From Oscillospiraceae bacterium (GTDB lineage: Bacteria; Bacillota; Clostridia; Oscillospirales; Oscillospiraceae): a DNA stretch of 64,000 nucleotides. This document shows, in pieces, positions 7,829 to 16,495 of the stretch (position 1 is its first letter; the number at the start of each line of letters is the position of its first letter). Location: contig WRAB01000006.1 of NCBI GenBank assembly GCA_009780435.1, positions 1-64,000 of the forward strand, given 5' to 3'. The notes under the pieces were generated by a model, which worked only from the letters and a program-made list of their open reading frames with translations, had not been told where the DNA came from and made no database searches. The translations under genes and the position numbers were made by a program.

Positions 7829-9643
7829 GTGAATAACAAACTCAAATTATCCCAAGAGCAGGCGACATTTGTCCGCCTGGCGCGGCAGGGGCGGAATATC
7901 CTCGTTGACGCCTGTATCGGCAGCGGCAAGACCACGGCGATCCAGCATCTATGTGACGTGCTTCCAGAGGCTATGGGGATTCTATACCTCACCTATAACA
8001 AGCTGCTAAAGCTGGATGCAAGAGCTAAAATCCAAAATAAAAACGTCACCGTCACCAACTATCACGGGCTGGCGTATTCCTATCTGGGTTCCGGCGTGGG
8101 GATATCGGATTTGATCCAGGCATTTAATCGAAAAAAGCCCCAGTTAAACCACTATGACGTCTTAATCATCGACGAGTACCAGGACATCGAGCAAGAACTG
8201 GCCTATATGCTGGAATACGTCCGCTCCACCAACCCCGCCATGCAGATCATCGCCGTGGGGGATATGGAGCAGAAGATTTACGACAAAACCACCCTCCATG
8301 CGGCGGAATTTATCGAACATTTTTTGGGCAAGCACACCAAGTTGGAATTTACTCAGAGCTTCCGGATGCCGGCGGATCATGCGGCCATGTTGGGGCGTAT
8401 CTGGGAGAAGCGCATCGTGGGGGTGAATCCGGCGTGTACGGTGGAGGTTATGTCCAAGAGCGAAGTGACGGCACTGCTGGCCAAGAGCAATCCCCCGGAT
8501 ATCCTGTGCCTGGGCGCGCGGACGGGGGCCATGGCGGATACGCTGAATATCTTAGAGAGCGAGCACCGGGAGAAGTTTAATAAAAAGACTGTATACGCCA
8601 GTATTTCAGATCGAAACTCCGGCAGCTCAAAGCCGGATCAGACCTCTGCTATCTTCACTACCTTTGATAGCAGCAAAGGCTTGGAGCGCAAAATCTGCGT
8701 GATTTTTGACTTTGAGGAATCCTACTGGAAAAACCGGATATCCAAGCCCGGCCAGCGGTATGAGATTTTACGCAACATCTTCTGTGTCGCCGCCAGCCGG
8801 GGGAAAGAGCGGATCATCTTTGCCCAGGGCAACCAAGACTTAATCAGCGAGGAGACCCTGTCCACAAAAGTTGTGCCCAACCGGAATTTCGGCAAGTTTG
8901 GCATTGCAGATATGTTCGATTTCAAATACCGGGAAGATGTGGAAGCGTGTTATCCTTTCTTAGAGGTCAAACAGATGGACACTGGAGCGGACACGTCGGA
9001 AATTGAGATCAAACAGGCGGATCATCTCATCGATTTATCCCCCTGTATCGGCATCTATCAGGAGGCGGTATTCTTTGCGGGCTATGACATCGACAGGGCC
9101 ATTGCATTTAAGATCGAGCTGAACAGAGACTTGAAATTTCTATGGACGAGCGAGGTGAAAGAGGCGTCTCTGGATGAAAAAATCCTGTTTCTCACGTCGC
9201 TAGAGACGAGACAGAACCGGTATCGGGATCAGGTGGAGACGCCCTTTGTAGATGAGGCGGGGCGGCAGCAAATCATAGGCCGATTGGGCCAGTGGTTCAC
9301 ACCCGACGAGCACACCCAGGTACCGTGCCGGATTGACTTCGGGAAATCCTGGCTCGGGAGGTTCCAAAAGAAGCCCGTGGCCTTTTCCGCCTTGGGATTG
9401 GCGGACGTGGTCAAAGGCGGCGTGGTCTACGAACTCAAATTCGTCTCCGAAGTGACCCATGAGCATTTTTTACAGTGCGCCTGCTACATGATCGCCCTGG
9501 GGCTGGATCGTGGCGTGCTGTGGAATGTGCGGAATAATACGAAATACGAGGTGCGGGTATTGGATCAGAAGAAGTTTCTAAACGCCGTCACCAAGGCGAT
9601 TACCAAAGGGGTTATGAAGAAATATCATGGGCCGAAAAAGTAG
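7829..9643 (+). CDS. UvrD/Rep-like helicase fused to a PD-(D/E)XK nuclease
   Basis: A 604-residue SF1 helicase: Walker A ACIGSGKT (28-35), Walker B DVLIIDEYQD (110-119), FTQSFRMP (motif IV), TTFDSSKGLE (motif V) and VAASRGKERIIF (motif VI). The C-terminal part has a PD-(D/E)XK nuclease core: D526, E535-L-K537, then Q549 and Y553 in the QxxxY arrangement seen in RecB/AddAB-type nucleases. At about 600 residues it is much shorter than AddA, RecB or UvrD (no long 1B/2B insertions). It starts at GTG 7829 with GGAGG eight bases before. DNA end processing or defence are both possible; the exact role is not established. It sits between a flippase-like gene and a DUF1653 gene. Confidence 0.82.
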   Translation: MNNKLKLSQEQATFVRLARQGRNILVDACIGSGKTTAIQHLCDVLPEAMGILYLTYNKLLKLDARAKIQNKNVTVTNYHGLAYSYLGSGVGISDLIQAFNRKKPQLNHYDVLIIDEYQDIEQELAYMLEYVRSTNPAMQIIAVGDMEQKIYDKTTLHAAEFIEHFLGKHTKLEFTQSFRMPADHAAMLGRIWEKRIVGVNPACTVEVMSKSEVTALLAKSNPPDILCLGARTGAMADTLNILESEHREKFNKKTVYASISDRNSGSSKPDQTSAIFTTFDSSKGLERKICVIFDFEESYWKNRISKPGQRYEILRNIFCVAASRGKERIIFAQGNQDLISEETLSTKVVPNRNFGKFGIADMFDFKYREDVEACYPFLEVKQMDTGADTSEIEIKQADHLIDLSPCIGIYQEAVFFAGYDIDRAIAFKIELNRDLKFLWTSEVKEASLDEKILFLTSLETRQNRYRDQVETPFVDEAGRQQIIGRLGQWFTPDEHTQVPCRIDFGKSWLGRFQKKPVAFSALGLADVVKGGVVYELKFVSEVTHEHFLQCACYMIALGLDRGVLWNVRNNTKYEVRVLDQKKFLNAVTKAITKGVMKKYHGPKK

Positions 9644-9654
9644 AAAAATCATGC

Positions 9655-9678
9655 TTTCCCAGCCGAGGGCGGGGGAAA
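9655..9678. repeat. CCGCC palindrome family, copy 1
   Basis: Imperfect palindrome TTTCCCAGCC-GAG-GGCGGGGGAAA between the helicase and the DUF1653 gene; related to copies at 17841 and 23581. Confidence 0.55.
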
Positions 9679-9701
9679 TACAGTGGAAATGAGGAGTGAA
9701 C

Positions 9702-9965
9702 ATGCATATAAAACCCGGTAAATACACCCACTTCAAAGGCGGTGCATACGAAGTCATCGCCACGGCAAAACACAGCGAGACCCTGGAGGAAATGGTGGTC
9801 TACCAAGCCCTATACGGCGACGGCGGCATCTGGGTGCGGCCCGCTGTCATGTGGGACGAGATTGTGGAGTATGAGGGGCGGCGTGTGAAGCGGTTTTCTT
9901 ATGTGGGTGAGGGGAATGGTATACTGGTGTCGAAAGGCGGTGAGCGGTTTGCGGAAGATGGATAA
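9702..9965 (+). CDS. DUF1653 small protein
   Basis: The 87-residue product is almost entirely the DUF1653 domain: GKYTHFKGGAYEVI, AKHSETLEEMVVYQALY and WVRPAVMWDE are the conserved blocks. These small beta-rich proteins are common in bacteria and often act as domains in sugar-phosphate or NUDIX contexts; their activity is unknown. ATG 9702 has GAGGAG five bases upstream; a GTG two codons earlier lies inside that site. It overlaps the start region of the following gene. Confidence 0.85.
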   Translation: MHIKPGKYTHFKGGAYEVIATAKHSETLEEMVVYQALYGDGGIWVRPAVMWDEIVEYEGRRVKRFSYVGEGNGILVSKGGERFAEDG

Positions 9966-11103
9966 GTGGGCGGCGGTATTTTTGTTTTCGTTTGTGGCCT
10001 TACTTTTGATTGCGGGAGGGATTATTGTTTCAGGTATGTTTGCGGCACGGGATGCGGAGCAGCCGGATGTGGCGGAGAACATTCCTGATACGGATATCGT
10101 CTATGTAGAGGAGAACGATGCGGCGGAGAGCGAGGAGCCGAAGGAGGACGCTGTTTCGTATGGAGCGACCGGGTGGGTAGATGTCTACTCGGAGGGAAGA
10201 ACCTTGGCAGTAAACGGGGCCATTGATGGGATGACGACCCAGGGGAATTGGGTGATGTATTACTATGTTCAAAATCCAACAGATGATGAACCGCTTACGC
10301 TTGTAGTGGGACGGATAAACGTGGATGAGATGTTGCAACAAGAAATGCGAACTCCATTTGCGGCGGCGGAGGCAAGAATTGTGGGCTTTGATGCGGACGC
10401 AGATGGGCATCGGCTTCTAGTTTCGGCAGAAAAGGACACAGAATGGCAACTTTATGTGATTGCGTTCGATTCAGCCGGATTTGAGAGCACGAGAACAGAG
10501 ATATTTGAGCAATCCTCCGATGAAGGCGGTACTTTTACTCTCCAAGCGGTATTTACACCGGACGGTGAACTGGTTGTTCGTGTTTTACTGGGGATGGAAG
10601 GAGAGGCACTTTATGTCTTTGCGCCGGACGGAACGCTTCGCAACAGGTTGACGGGAACAATCGGCGACCTGATTCTAATGTGGGACGGGCGGATTGTTGC
10701 CGTGTCACAACTGGCCATGTTGGATACCGTCCGAGAGCTGAACATCGAAACGGGTGAATGGGCAGAGCCGTTGCCTGAGCCGAATCCGGCAGAACATTTC
10801 ATAAGAATATACCCGGCCTCGGCACAGAGCGAGTTTGATCTATATTTTGTGGTTGTAGGCGGCTGGCTTGATGGCTATGACACGGCTAGTGGGAGTATGA
10901 CGGCGTTGCTTGACCTATCCGTAATAAACGATTTTGTAGAAGGCGATTTTATAGACGGCGTTATTTTGGGACATGCCCACATTGCCATGATGGAAAATGG
11001 CCACATCGCAATATTTCAAGCAGAGCGGGAACGGCTCCGTGTCGTGCGGACGCATTTGTTGGTTTTTGAGCTCGTAATGGCTGACACCGCAGTGCCTATG
11101 TAG
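9958..11103 (+). CDS. Membrane-anchored extracytoplasmic protein, unknown (possible beta-propeller)
   Basis: From ATG 9958 the product has 381 residues: one N-terminal membrane segment (about residues 5-27), an acidic linker (35-65), then a large domain rich in short beta strands with recurring patterns such as GQLVVRVLLG, LYVFAPDGTL and GWLDGYDTASG, which look like propeller blades. A TGGTATACT extended -10 lies at about 9917-9924 inside the DUF1653 gene and could drive it. Alternative starts exist (GTG 9940). I do not recognise a family; the C-terminus VFELVMADTAVPM is complete. Confidence 0.7.
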   Translation: MDKWAAVFLFSFVALLLIAGGIIVSGMFAARDAEQPDVAENIPDTDIVYVEENDAAESEEPKEDAVSYGATGWVDVYSEGRTLAVNGAIDGMTTQGNWVMYYYVQNPTDDEPLTLVVGRINVDEMLQQEMRTPFAAAEARIVGFDADADGHRLLVSAEKDTEWQLYVIAFDSAGFESTRTEIFEQSSDEGGTFTLQAVFTPDGELVVRVLLGMEGEALYVFAPDGTLRNRLTGTIGDLILMWDGRIVAVSQLAMLDTVRELNIETGEWAEPLPEPNPAEHFIRIYPASAQSEFDLYFVVVGGWLDGYDTASGSMTALLDLSVINDFVEGDFIDGVILGHAHIAMMENGHIAIFQAERERLRVVRTHLLVFELVMADTAVPM

Positions 11104-11124
11104 GGGTGGCGCTCTTTTAGCCTA

Positions 11125-11646
11125 TTACATAGCAATTCCGTCCGCCTCCATGCGGAGGCGATAAAACGGTTGCAGCCATTCCGGCTGGGCTTCAACTTCA
11201 GACATGAGCTTTTGCAGCCGCCGCTTTCCGACACGCTTATCCAAGATTGCCAAAAGGCGCACGAGAGGGTAGGGGGACTGTAGGCTCTCATCAATGCTGC
11301 TGTTGTGGTAGGCGTGAAATGCTTGATAGAATGTATACTGATCGATACCGCCCTGATTTTGCACATAGGTATTGATTAATTCGTAGTTTGCTTTTTCCTC
11401 TGTATTTGCTGTTATTTCGCTCCATATGTCATATTGTTTTGCGCTCAAATCAAAATAATCAGATTTGAAAATCTCTTTTCCGTCAAGACGGATGGCAATC
11501 CGTCCTGTTTGATCGTGTGCGCCCCTGTATCGGGTTACAAAATACTGTATCCGCCCTTTGAGGGAGGCACAAATATTTTCTTGCTCAAGAACTTTCCGCA
11601 TGGCGCTCCACGAGAGCCCGGGACTTGGAGAGGACTTAATTCCCAT
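11125..11646 (-). CDS. SF0329-family hypothetical protein
   Basis: A 173-residue soluble protein with the pattern I associate with the SF0329 family: SWSAMRKVLEQENICASLKGR, IQYFVTRYRGAHDQTGRIAIR, DGKEIFKS (residues 12-63). Function is unknown. GAGGAG lies eight bases upstream of the ATG at 11646. It follows the DUF2284 gene with a 16-base gap, so the two are probably co-transcribed. The C-terminal half is helical with WLQPFYRLRMEADG. Confidence 0.7.
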   Translation of the reverse strand: MGIKSSPSPGLSWSAMRKVLEQENICASLKGRIQYFVTRYRGAHDQTGRIAIRLDGKEIFKSDYFDLSAKQYDIWSEITANTEEKANYELINTYVQNQGGIDQYTFYQAFHAYHNSSIDESLQSPYPLVRLLAILDKRVGKRRLQKLMSEVEAQPEWLQPFYRLRMEADGIAM

Positions 11647-11662
11647 TCTATGCGCTCCTCAT

Positions 11663-12160
11663 TCACTCCACAAACACAGCGGAATACCAATTCTGCGGGG
11701 CGTGTTCGTCTTTGAGTACCTCAATGGGCAATCCCAGTTGGCGTACGGTCTTGAACACGTCAATCCCCACGCTGTGGAAGGCGGGGCGGGCTTTTTGGGG
11801 AAAGCGGCACGCTTCCTCAATGGCCTTGGAGCATTCGTTGCACAGGCCGCAATCGCTGAGAGAGAAGGAGAAGTAATATCCGTCCAAATAGGCCAGCCGC
11901 TCAATCTCGTAGGAGATTTTTTGAGAGGTGGCTTTGTCGGGGCAACCGATGATAATCCCCCAAGTATAGTTCGACAGTACCCGCTCATACTCCTCCATGC
12001 TAAGGGGAGAGCGCTGATAGGGGCAGGTGTGCTCCTTACCGAAGTCTGCGCAGCCGAACATGCACTTGAGAATCACCCGGGAGTCGAAGACGATATCCGA
12101 GAGGGCAAAGCGGGTCGCACTGGCGGCGCCCAGGTCGAGGGCTTTTTGTATGTAGTCCAT
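11663..12160 (-). CDS. DUF2284 predicted metal-binding protein
   Basis: A 165-residue cysteine-rich protein matching DUF2284: a first cluster KCMFGCADFGKEHTCPY (about 32-48) and a second SDCGLCNECSKAIEEAC (about 101-117). The eight or so cysteines suggest one or two metal or iron-sulfur sites. Members are found in anaerobes, often beside redox or corrinoid genes, without an assigned reaction. The ribosome site is weak (GAGTG). First gene of a likely two-gene unit with SF0329. Confidence 0.8.
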   Translation of the reverse strand: MDYIQKALDLGAASATRFALSDIVFDSRVILKCMFGCADFGKEHTCPYQRSPLSMEEYERVLSNYTWGIIIGCPDKATSQKISYEIERLAYLDGYYFSFSLSDCGLCNECSKAIEEACRFPQKARPAFHSVGIDVFKTVRQLGLPIEVLKDEHAPQNWYSAVFVE

Positions 12161-12274
12161 AGTATCACACTCGTTTGTTTTTATTTTTTGGGGTCAGTGG
12201 GATTGTACCACTGCGGGGGGTGGTTTGGCAATATGGTTGGGTGAAAGTGAAAAATATTCACAGAAAAAGAGGGA

Positions 12275-12302
12275 AGAAGACGCCCCAGTGTATACCGGGG
12301 CG
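12275..12302 (-). terminator. Probable terminator of the lipoprotein gene
   Basis: On the minus strand the stem CGCCCC/GGGGCG (12281-12286 with 12297-12302) is followed by a pyrimidine-rich run TCTTCTTCCCTCTTTTTC, downstream of the stop at 12349. Confidence 0.45.
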
Positions 12303-12348
12303 CAAGCTGTACAAATAGCCTATTTCTTTTTCTTTGTGCTATCTAGCG

Positions 12349-13074
12349 CTATCTGCCAAAAGTGCCATCCGCAATCTGTCGCAAGTCTCCGATGGTGAGG
12401 GTTAATTCATTTGTTGGATTTACGCTTTCCAACGCTACGTCGGCACTCAAAGCCATGAGTTCTCCGCCGGAGGCGGGGAAGCGATATGCCGCTTGTGTGG
12501 AACCAATTATCCCTCTTGGAGAGGCTGGTATCCACAAGGGAGATGTTAGAAATAAGACCAAGTCATCGCCGACTGATAGGGGAACGAAGGACGTACTTTC
12601 CAGTCGCACATTGTCTATCTGTCCACCCATCTGTGTGACTTCTAAAATATCGCCGGCCTCTACTTCACCTTTGAACACTTCTAGAACTTGAATACGATGA
12701 AAAGTGTATGGTTTAAAGTTTTCCAAATCATCCAAAGCCGGGTCATGATACGATGAAAGATACGGCAACGCCTCTTCGTGTTGAAATACCAATGCCGGAT
12801 TGTGCCACTCTGTTCGTTCGTCTAGAATCTCTACCCTAACAACTTCTATTCTGAATATCCCAGAGATTTCTACAAAATGAAGCATTTCTTCTATGCTGTC
12901 GAAGACGATTTCATCGGCATGGACAGATATGGTTAGCACCTCATCTTCAGCCAAATCTTCTGTGCCAAAAATGTTGTCCGGGTTCACAGGATCCATAGGT
13001 GTACTGCTTGAATCCGCACAGGCCACCAAGGAAAAAAGGGCGAAAATCACGATTGCAAACAATAATTTTCTCAC
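12349..13074 (-). CDS. Lipoprotein, unknown function
   Basis: From GTG 13074 (GGAGG eight bases upstream) the product has 241 residues with a lipoprotein signal peptide: VRKLLFAIVIFALFSLVAC, lipobox LVAC, so the mature protein is lipid-anchored at about residue 19. The body is acidic, with a segment (VLEVFKGEVEAGDILEVTQMGG) resembling the secreted domain found in many clostridial lipoproteins that precede bacterial Ig or metalloprotease genes. No catalytic motif recognised. It begins 11 bases after the stop of the SLH metalloprotease gene, so the two form one unit. Confidence 0.78.
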   Translation of the reverse strand: MRKLLFAIVIFALFSLVACADSSSTPMDPVNPDNIFGTEDLAEDEVLTISVHADEIVFDSIEEMLHFVEISGIFRIEVVRVEILDERTEWHNPALVFQHEEALPYLSSYHDPALDDLENFKPYTFHRIQVLEVFKGEVEAGDILEVTQMGGQIDNVRLESTSFVPLSVGDDLVLFLTSPLWIPASPRGIIGSTQAAYRFPASGGELMALSADVALESVNPTNELTLTIGDLRQIADGTFGR

Positions 13075-13085
13075 AATAACTCCTC

Positions 13086-14516
13086 CTATCGGTAAAGCCA
13101 ATTTACGCTCTGCTGGTCGAATGGTTGCGGTCCCCTTATCGCGTTTCTGTCTCGACCTGAACGCATCAAACTGTTGTTGCCTGTAGCACCGCTTGGATTA
13201 TCCGCCAAACCCACGGCATGGCCAATCTCGTGGGCCCAGACACTGGCGGCAACGTTGCGAACCTGACGCTCAGGGCGTGCTTCTGCATGGTTGAGTATGG
13301 ACATTGTATATATTCTAATTATAAACCGATTCAATGTGGTTCCTGAATAGGCTTGTCTTTCAAAATGACCAAGCACTGCTGGGTCGTTGATATAGCGATT
13401 CCCAATTTGAGCAATATTATTTGATGTTGCAGTAAACGAAACTGTAATAGGAGTGGCGCTATTGCCCCAGTTTCTCATAGCATCATCTAAGCTATCACGC
13501 CATGCGCCCTCAAAGTAAACTCGTCGCAAAGTAACAGCGGATGATCTATACCATTGCCGCATATGTCGTCGTCCGTTATGGGGGGCGTCGCTAGGATACG
13601 GCTCGTGCCATCTGGCAAAATATGTAACCGCTCCAGTGCCACTTGATATAAATGTACTTGCAGTTACTGCTACGCCTCTCGCTGTTCTGCCGTCTGTCGT
13701 GTTCCATCCACGGAAGGTGCGACCGCTCCAAGTTGGATTAGGCATCGGATTTCCGATTACGCTTCCGGCGAGCCGTTGCCAAGCCGTTACGCTAGAGCCA
13801 CCGCTTGCGTTCCATGTAATTGTCCGAATATTAGTCGGAAAATTCACAGTCACTCCCGGAGTGGGGAAACGACGGGCAAAAGTTAATGCATCTACTCTCA
13901 AAAAGAAGTGTCTGGGGTTTAACAATCCCTCTGGCGTACCAATAATCCAGCGATTTTCCACAGCTCTTCTCATATAAGGGATTGCCCAAGGCGTTATTTG
14001 ATTTGCGTCCCGAAATGCAGTAAGTGGCCAATTGCTGGGACGTGGATCGACAGCCCGAACGACGATTGCCACAAATTCTTCCCGTGTGATTCGGTCATTG
14101 GGGCGGAATCTACCGAGGTCGTCGCCCTGCACCCAGCCTCTACTGGCCGCCCAGGCAACGGCGGGGTAAAACCAGTCTTGCGGTCTTACATCGCTGAATC
14201 TGCCCACAATGTTGGGTGTGTTTGGACTTGTGAGAAGACCGGGCTCTCGTGCCAGCACGAGCAGCGCAGCAGCTTCCCCCCTTGTGGTATACCCAGAGAG
14301 GTTGAGGGGCTCGATCATTTGGGCTTCGAGAACCGCAAGGCCATTTGCGTCAAACATGTCCCAGTCCTCATAGAAAGAAAATACGTAATCATCATGGGGA
14401 TATTCAGAAATCGCTTGCGCCGGGAAATGGAGGGGCGGAATTGCGCTGATTGTCAGAACGAGGCACAGGAACATGACGAGCAGTTTTCTCGTGGTCGTTT
14501 TTGTTGTGTTCTGCAC
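13086..14516 (-). CDS. SLH-anchored metzincin-type zinc metalloprotease
   Basis: A 476-residue exported protein. Signal peptide 1-36 (AQA-IS). About 55-217: three S-layer homology repeats (FSDVRPQDWFYPAVAWA, GRFRPNDRITREEFVAI, then ITPWAIPYMRRAVEN) for attachment to cell-wall polymer. About 225-305: a Listeria-Bacteroides repeat (GRTFRGWNTTDG). About 320-476: a metzincin domain with HEIGHAVGLAD (H429, E430, H433, D439) and a following SLM as candidate Met-turn, resembling matrixin-like M10/M57 enzymes. The third zinc ligand is Asp instead of His. GTG 14516 has GGAGG upstream. With the lipoprotein downstream it forms a surface cassette; substrate unknown. Confidence 0.87.
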   Translation of the reverse strand: MQNTTKTTTRKLLVMFLCLVLTISAIPPLHFPAQAISEYPHDDYVFSFYEDWDMFDANGLAVLEAQMIEPLNLSGYTTRGEAAALLVLAREPGLLTSPNTPNIVGRFSDVRPQDWFYPAVAWAASRGWVQGDDLGRFRPNDRITREEFVAIVVRAVDPRPSNWPLTAFRDANQITPWAIPYMRRAVENRWIIGTPEGLLNPRHFFLRVDALTFARRFPTPGVTVNFPTNIRTITWNASGGSSVTAWQRLAGSVIGNPMPNPTWSGRTFRGWNTTDGRTARGVAVTASTFISSGTGAVTYFARWHEPYPSDAPHNGRRHMRQWYRSSAVTLRRVYFEGAWRDSLDDAMRNWGNSATPITVSFTATSNNIAQIGNRYINDPAVLGHFERQAYSGTTLNRFIIRIYTMSILNHAEARPERQVRNVAASVWAHEIGHAVGLADNPSGATGNNSLMRSGRDRNAIRGPQPFDQQSVNWLYR

Positions 14517-14532
14517 GGGACTCCTCCTCTTT

Positions 14533-14561
14533 AGTATAGTTTAAGGTGTTGAAAAAGTAAA
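14533..14561 (-). promoter_or_regulatory. Candidate promoter of the SLH metalloprotease operon
   Basis: On the minus strand TTTACT (14561-14556) and TATACT (14538-14533) are 17 bases apart, a short distance before the GTG start. Confidence 0.5.
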
Positions 14562-14724
14562 CAATCACACAATCATAAAACCACCGCCCCGTTGTCCTTT
14601 TATATATATCCATATTATAACAAGGTTTTCGCTGAATTTCGTATGGTTTGAGTGGCTAATTTAAATAGATATAAATAGAAATAAATAGATTTATTTAAAA
14701 TAACAATGCTTTTGAAACGATACC

Positions 14725-14753
14725 TTGAACCAACTCCCAGCCCGTGGTATACT
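14725..14753 (+). promoter_or_regulatory. Sigma-A promoter of the tsaC operon
   Basis: TTGAAC (14725-14730), 17-base spacer, TATACT (14748-14753) preceded by TGG (extended -10). Confidence 0.7.
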
Positions 14754-14803
14754 AGCCCCAGTATTATAATTTTGCAGTAGAACCACACCGAGGAGCAACC
14801 CCA

Positions 14804-15835
14804 TTGAAAACGAAGCATACACTTACCATACAAGAGGCCGCAACCCTGCTACGGAGCGGTGAGGTCGTCGCATTTCCCACGGAGACCGTCTACGGCCTGG
14901 GGGCAGATGCCACAAGGGACACGGCCATTGAGAAGATTTACGCCGCAAAAGGGCGTCCGGGGGACAACCCCCTGATTGTCCACATTGGAGATGTGGCCCA
15001 GTTGGATCAGGTGGTCTCGGAACTCCCCGACAGAGCCAAAAAGTTAATGGACGCCTTTTGGCCGGGCGCGCTGACCATCATCCTGCCGAGACAAGAAGGT
15101 GTATCCGATGCCGTGACGGCGGGACTGGAAACTGTCGGTGTCCGGATGCCGTCCCACCCTGTGGCATTGGAACTGCTCCGGGCGGTGAAGCTGCCCATCG
15201 CCGCACCCAGCGCCAATGTATCCGGACGGCCCAGTCCGACGACGGCACAACACGTGGCCGATGATTTGGACGGCAAAATCGCCGGGATTCTGGATGGCGG
15301 GGCGGTGGAGATCGGGGTGGAATCCACGGTGATTGACTGTACCACAGATCCGCCTGTCATCTTCCGCCCAGGCGGCGTGACAAAAGCGGAGATCGAGGCC
15401 GTAATTGGACCGGTTGTGATGGCCCAGCCGGTGAAAAACGCCGACTTTGCCCCGAAATCGCCGGGGATGAAATATACCCACTACGCCCCCGATGCGCCCA
15501 TGGCCATCATACAGGGGAGCGATGCCTTTTTCCAGCGTGTGATAGACGATGCGCAGCGGGCGGGGAAGCGGGTGGGACTCCTGGTCACGGAGGAGCACAG
15601 GGCGACGTATACGGCAGACGTGATTTTGACCTGCGGCAATGGACAGGAGCCCCTGTCCATTGCGCAAAATCTATACGCCGCTCTGCGGGCGTTTAATGAG
15701 CACGATATCGACGTGATCTACAGTGAAAGCTTTGCGGATACGGGCCTGGGGGAGGCGGTTATGAACCGCCTGTTAAAAGCCAGCGGCCACCGGGTGATCC
15801 GGGAAGATTTGAATCAAACAGAGGGGGACATGTAA
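14804..15835 (+). CDS. tsaC: Threonylcarbamoyl-AMP synthase (Sua5/YwlC type)
   Basis: Makes threonylcarbamoyl-AMP from threonine, bicarbonate and ATP for the t6A37 modification of ANN-decoding tRNAs. The 343-residue length marks the long Sua5 form: an N-terminal YrdC domain (about 10-200; GEVVAFPTETVYGLGADA, KGRPGDNPL, APSANVSGRPSPT) joined by the linker SPGMKYTHYAPDAP to a C-terminal Sua5 domain (about 235-335). Translation starts at TTG 14804 with AGGAG eight bases before. It is directly followed by an HD-domain gene (stop to start separated by no bases). Confidence 0.95.
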   Translation: MKTKHTLTIQEAATLLRSGEVVAFPTETVYGLGADATRDTAIEKIYAAKGRPGDNPLIVHIGDVAQLDQVVSELPDRAKKLMDAFWPGALTIILPRQEGVSDAVTAGLETVGVRMPSHPVALELLRAVKLPIAAPSANVSGRPSPTTAQHVADDLDGKIAGILDGGAVEIGVESTVIDCTTDPPVIFRPGGVTKAEIEAVIGPVVMAQPVKNADFAPKSPGMKYTHYAPDAPMAIIQGSDAFFQRVIDDAQRAGKRVGLLVTEEHRATYTADVILTCGNGQEPLSIAQNLYAALRAFNEHDIDVIYSESFADTGLGEAVMNRLLKASGHRVIREDLNQTEGDM

Positions 15836-16384
15836 ATGGACATCACCAGAGCGAGAGAGATTTTAGAAACCCACAACAGAGAGACATTTCATCTCCGCCA
15901 CGCAGAGGTCGTCAGCGGTGTATTGCGATATTTTGCTGAGGAGTTTGACCCCGGCCGGGAGGAGTATTGGGCCGTGGTGGGGCTTCTGCACGACGTAGAT
16001 TTTGAGGAACACCCCGACGCCCACTGCGTCAAAGGCGAAGAGATTCTCCGGGGAGAAGGGGTGGACGAGGATATGATCCGCTCCGCCATGTCCCACGGCT
16101 GGGGCCTCACGGGGACATCCCATCAGCCGGAGTCTGTGATGGAGAAGATCCTATTCGCCTGTGATGAGTTGACCGGGCTCATCGGAGCGGTGACGCTGAT
16201 GCGTCCGTCGAAATCTGTGCAGGATTTGGAATTGAGCAGTGTGAAAAAGAAGTTCAAGGACAAAAAATTCGCCGCCGGATGCTCCCGGGACGTAATCCGC
16301 CAGGGTGCGGAGATGCTGGGCTGGGAGTTAGACGAGCTAATCCAACGCACCATCACGGCCATGCGGACAATTGAGGGGTGCTAA
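15836..16384 (+). CDS. HD-domain phosphohydrolase-like protein
   Basis: A 182-residue HD-superfamily protein. Metal ligands are visible: H22 (LRHAEVV), H52-D53 (LLHDVDFEEHP), H59 or H87 (MSHGWG) and D110 (FACDELTG). The pattern resembles uncharacterised hydrolases that lie next to tRNA-modification or nucleotide genes. It starts immediately after tsaC, with GGGGGAC just upstream inside that gene, so it is translationally linked. The substrate is unknown. Confidence 0.85.
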   Translation: MDITRAREILETHNRETFHLRHAEVVSGVLRYFAEEFDPGREEYWAVVGLLHDVDFEEHPDAHCVKGEEILRGEGVDEDMIRSAMSHGWGLTGTSHQPESVMEKILFACDELTGLIGAVTLMRPSKSVQDLELSSVKKKFKDKKFAAGCSRDVIRQGAEMLGWELDELIQRTITAMRTIEGC

Positions 16385-16386
16385 AA

Positions 16387-16465
16387 GTAGGGGGCGCGCC
16401 CTCGGCGCCCCGCTTGTAAGCGCCCAAATATGCAGACACGGGGCGTCGAAGACGCCGCCCCCTAC
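16387..16465. repeat. REP-like composite repeat (GTAGGGGGCG family)
   Basis: Two palindromic units with inverted outer ends: GTAGGGGGCGCGCCC at the left and GACGCCGCCCCCTAC at the right. Member of the family also seen at 21127, 32450, 38288, 44324 and 48401. Confidence 0.7.
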
Positions 16466-16495
16466 GATTGTGCGTTGAAAGGAATGGTCATACCT

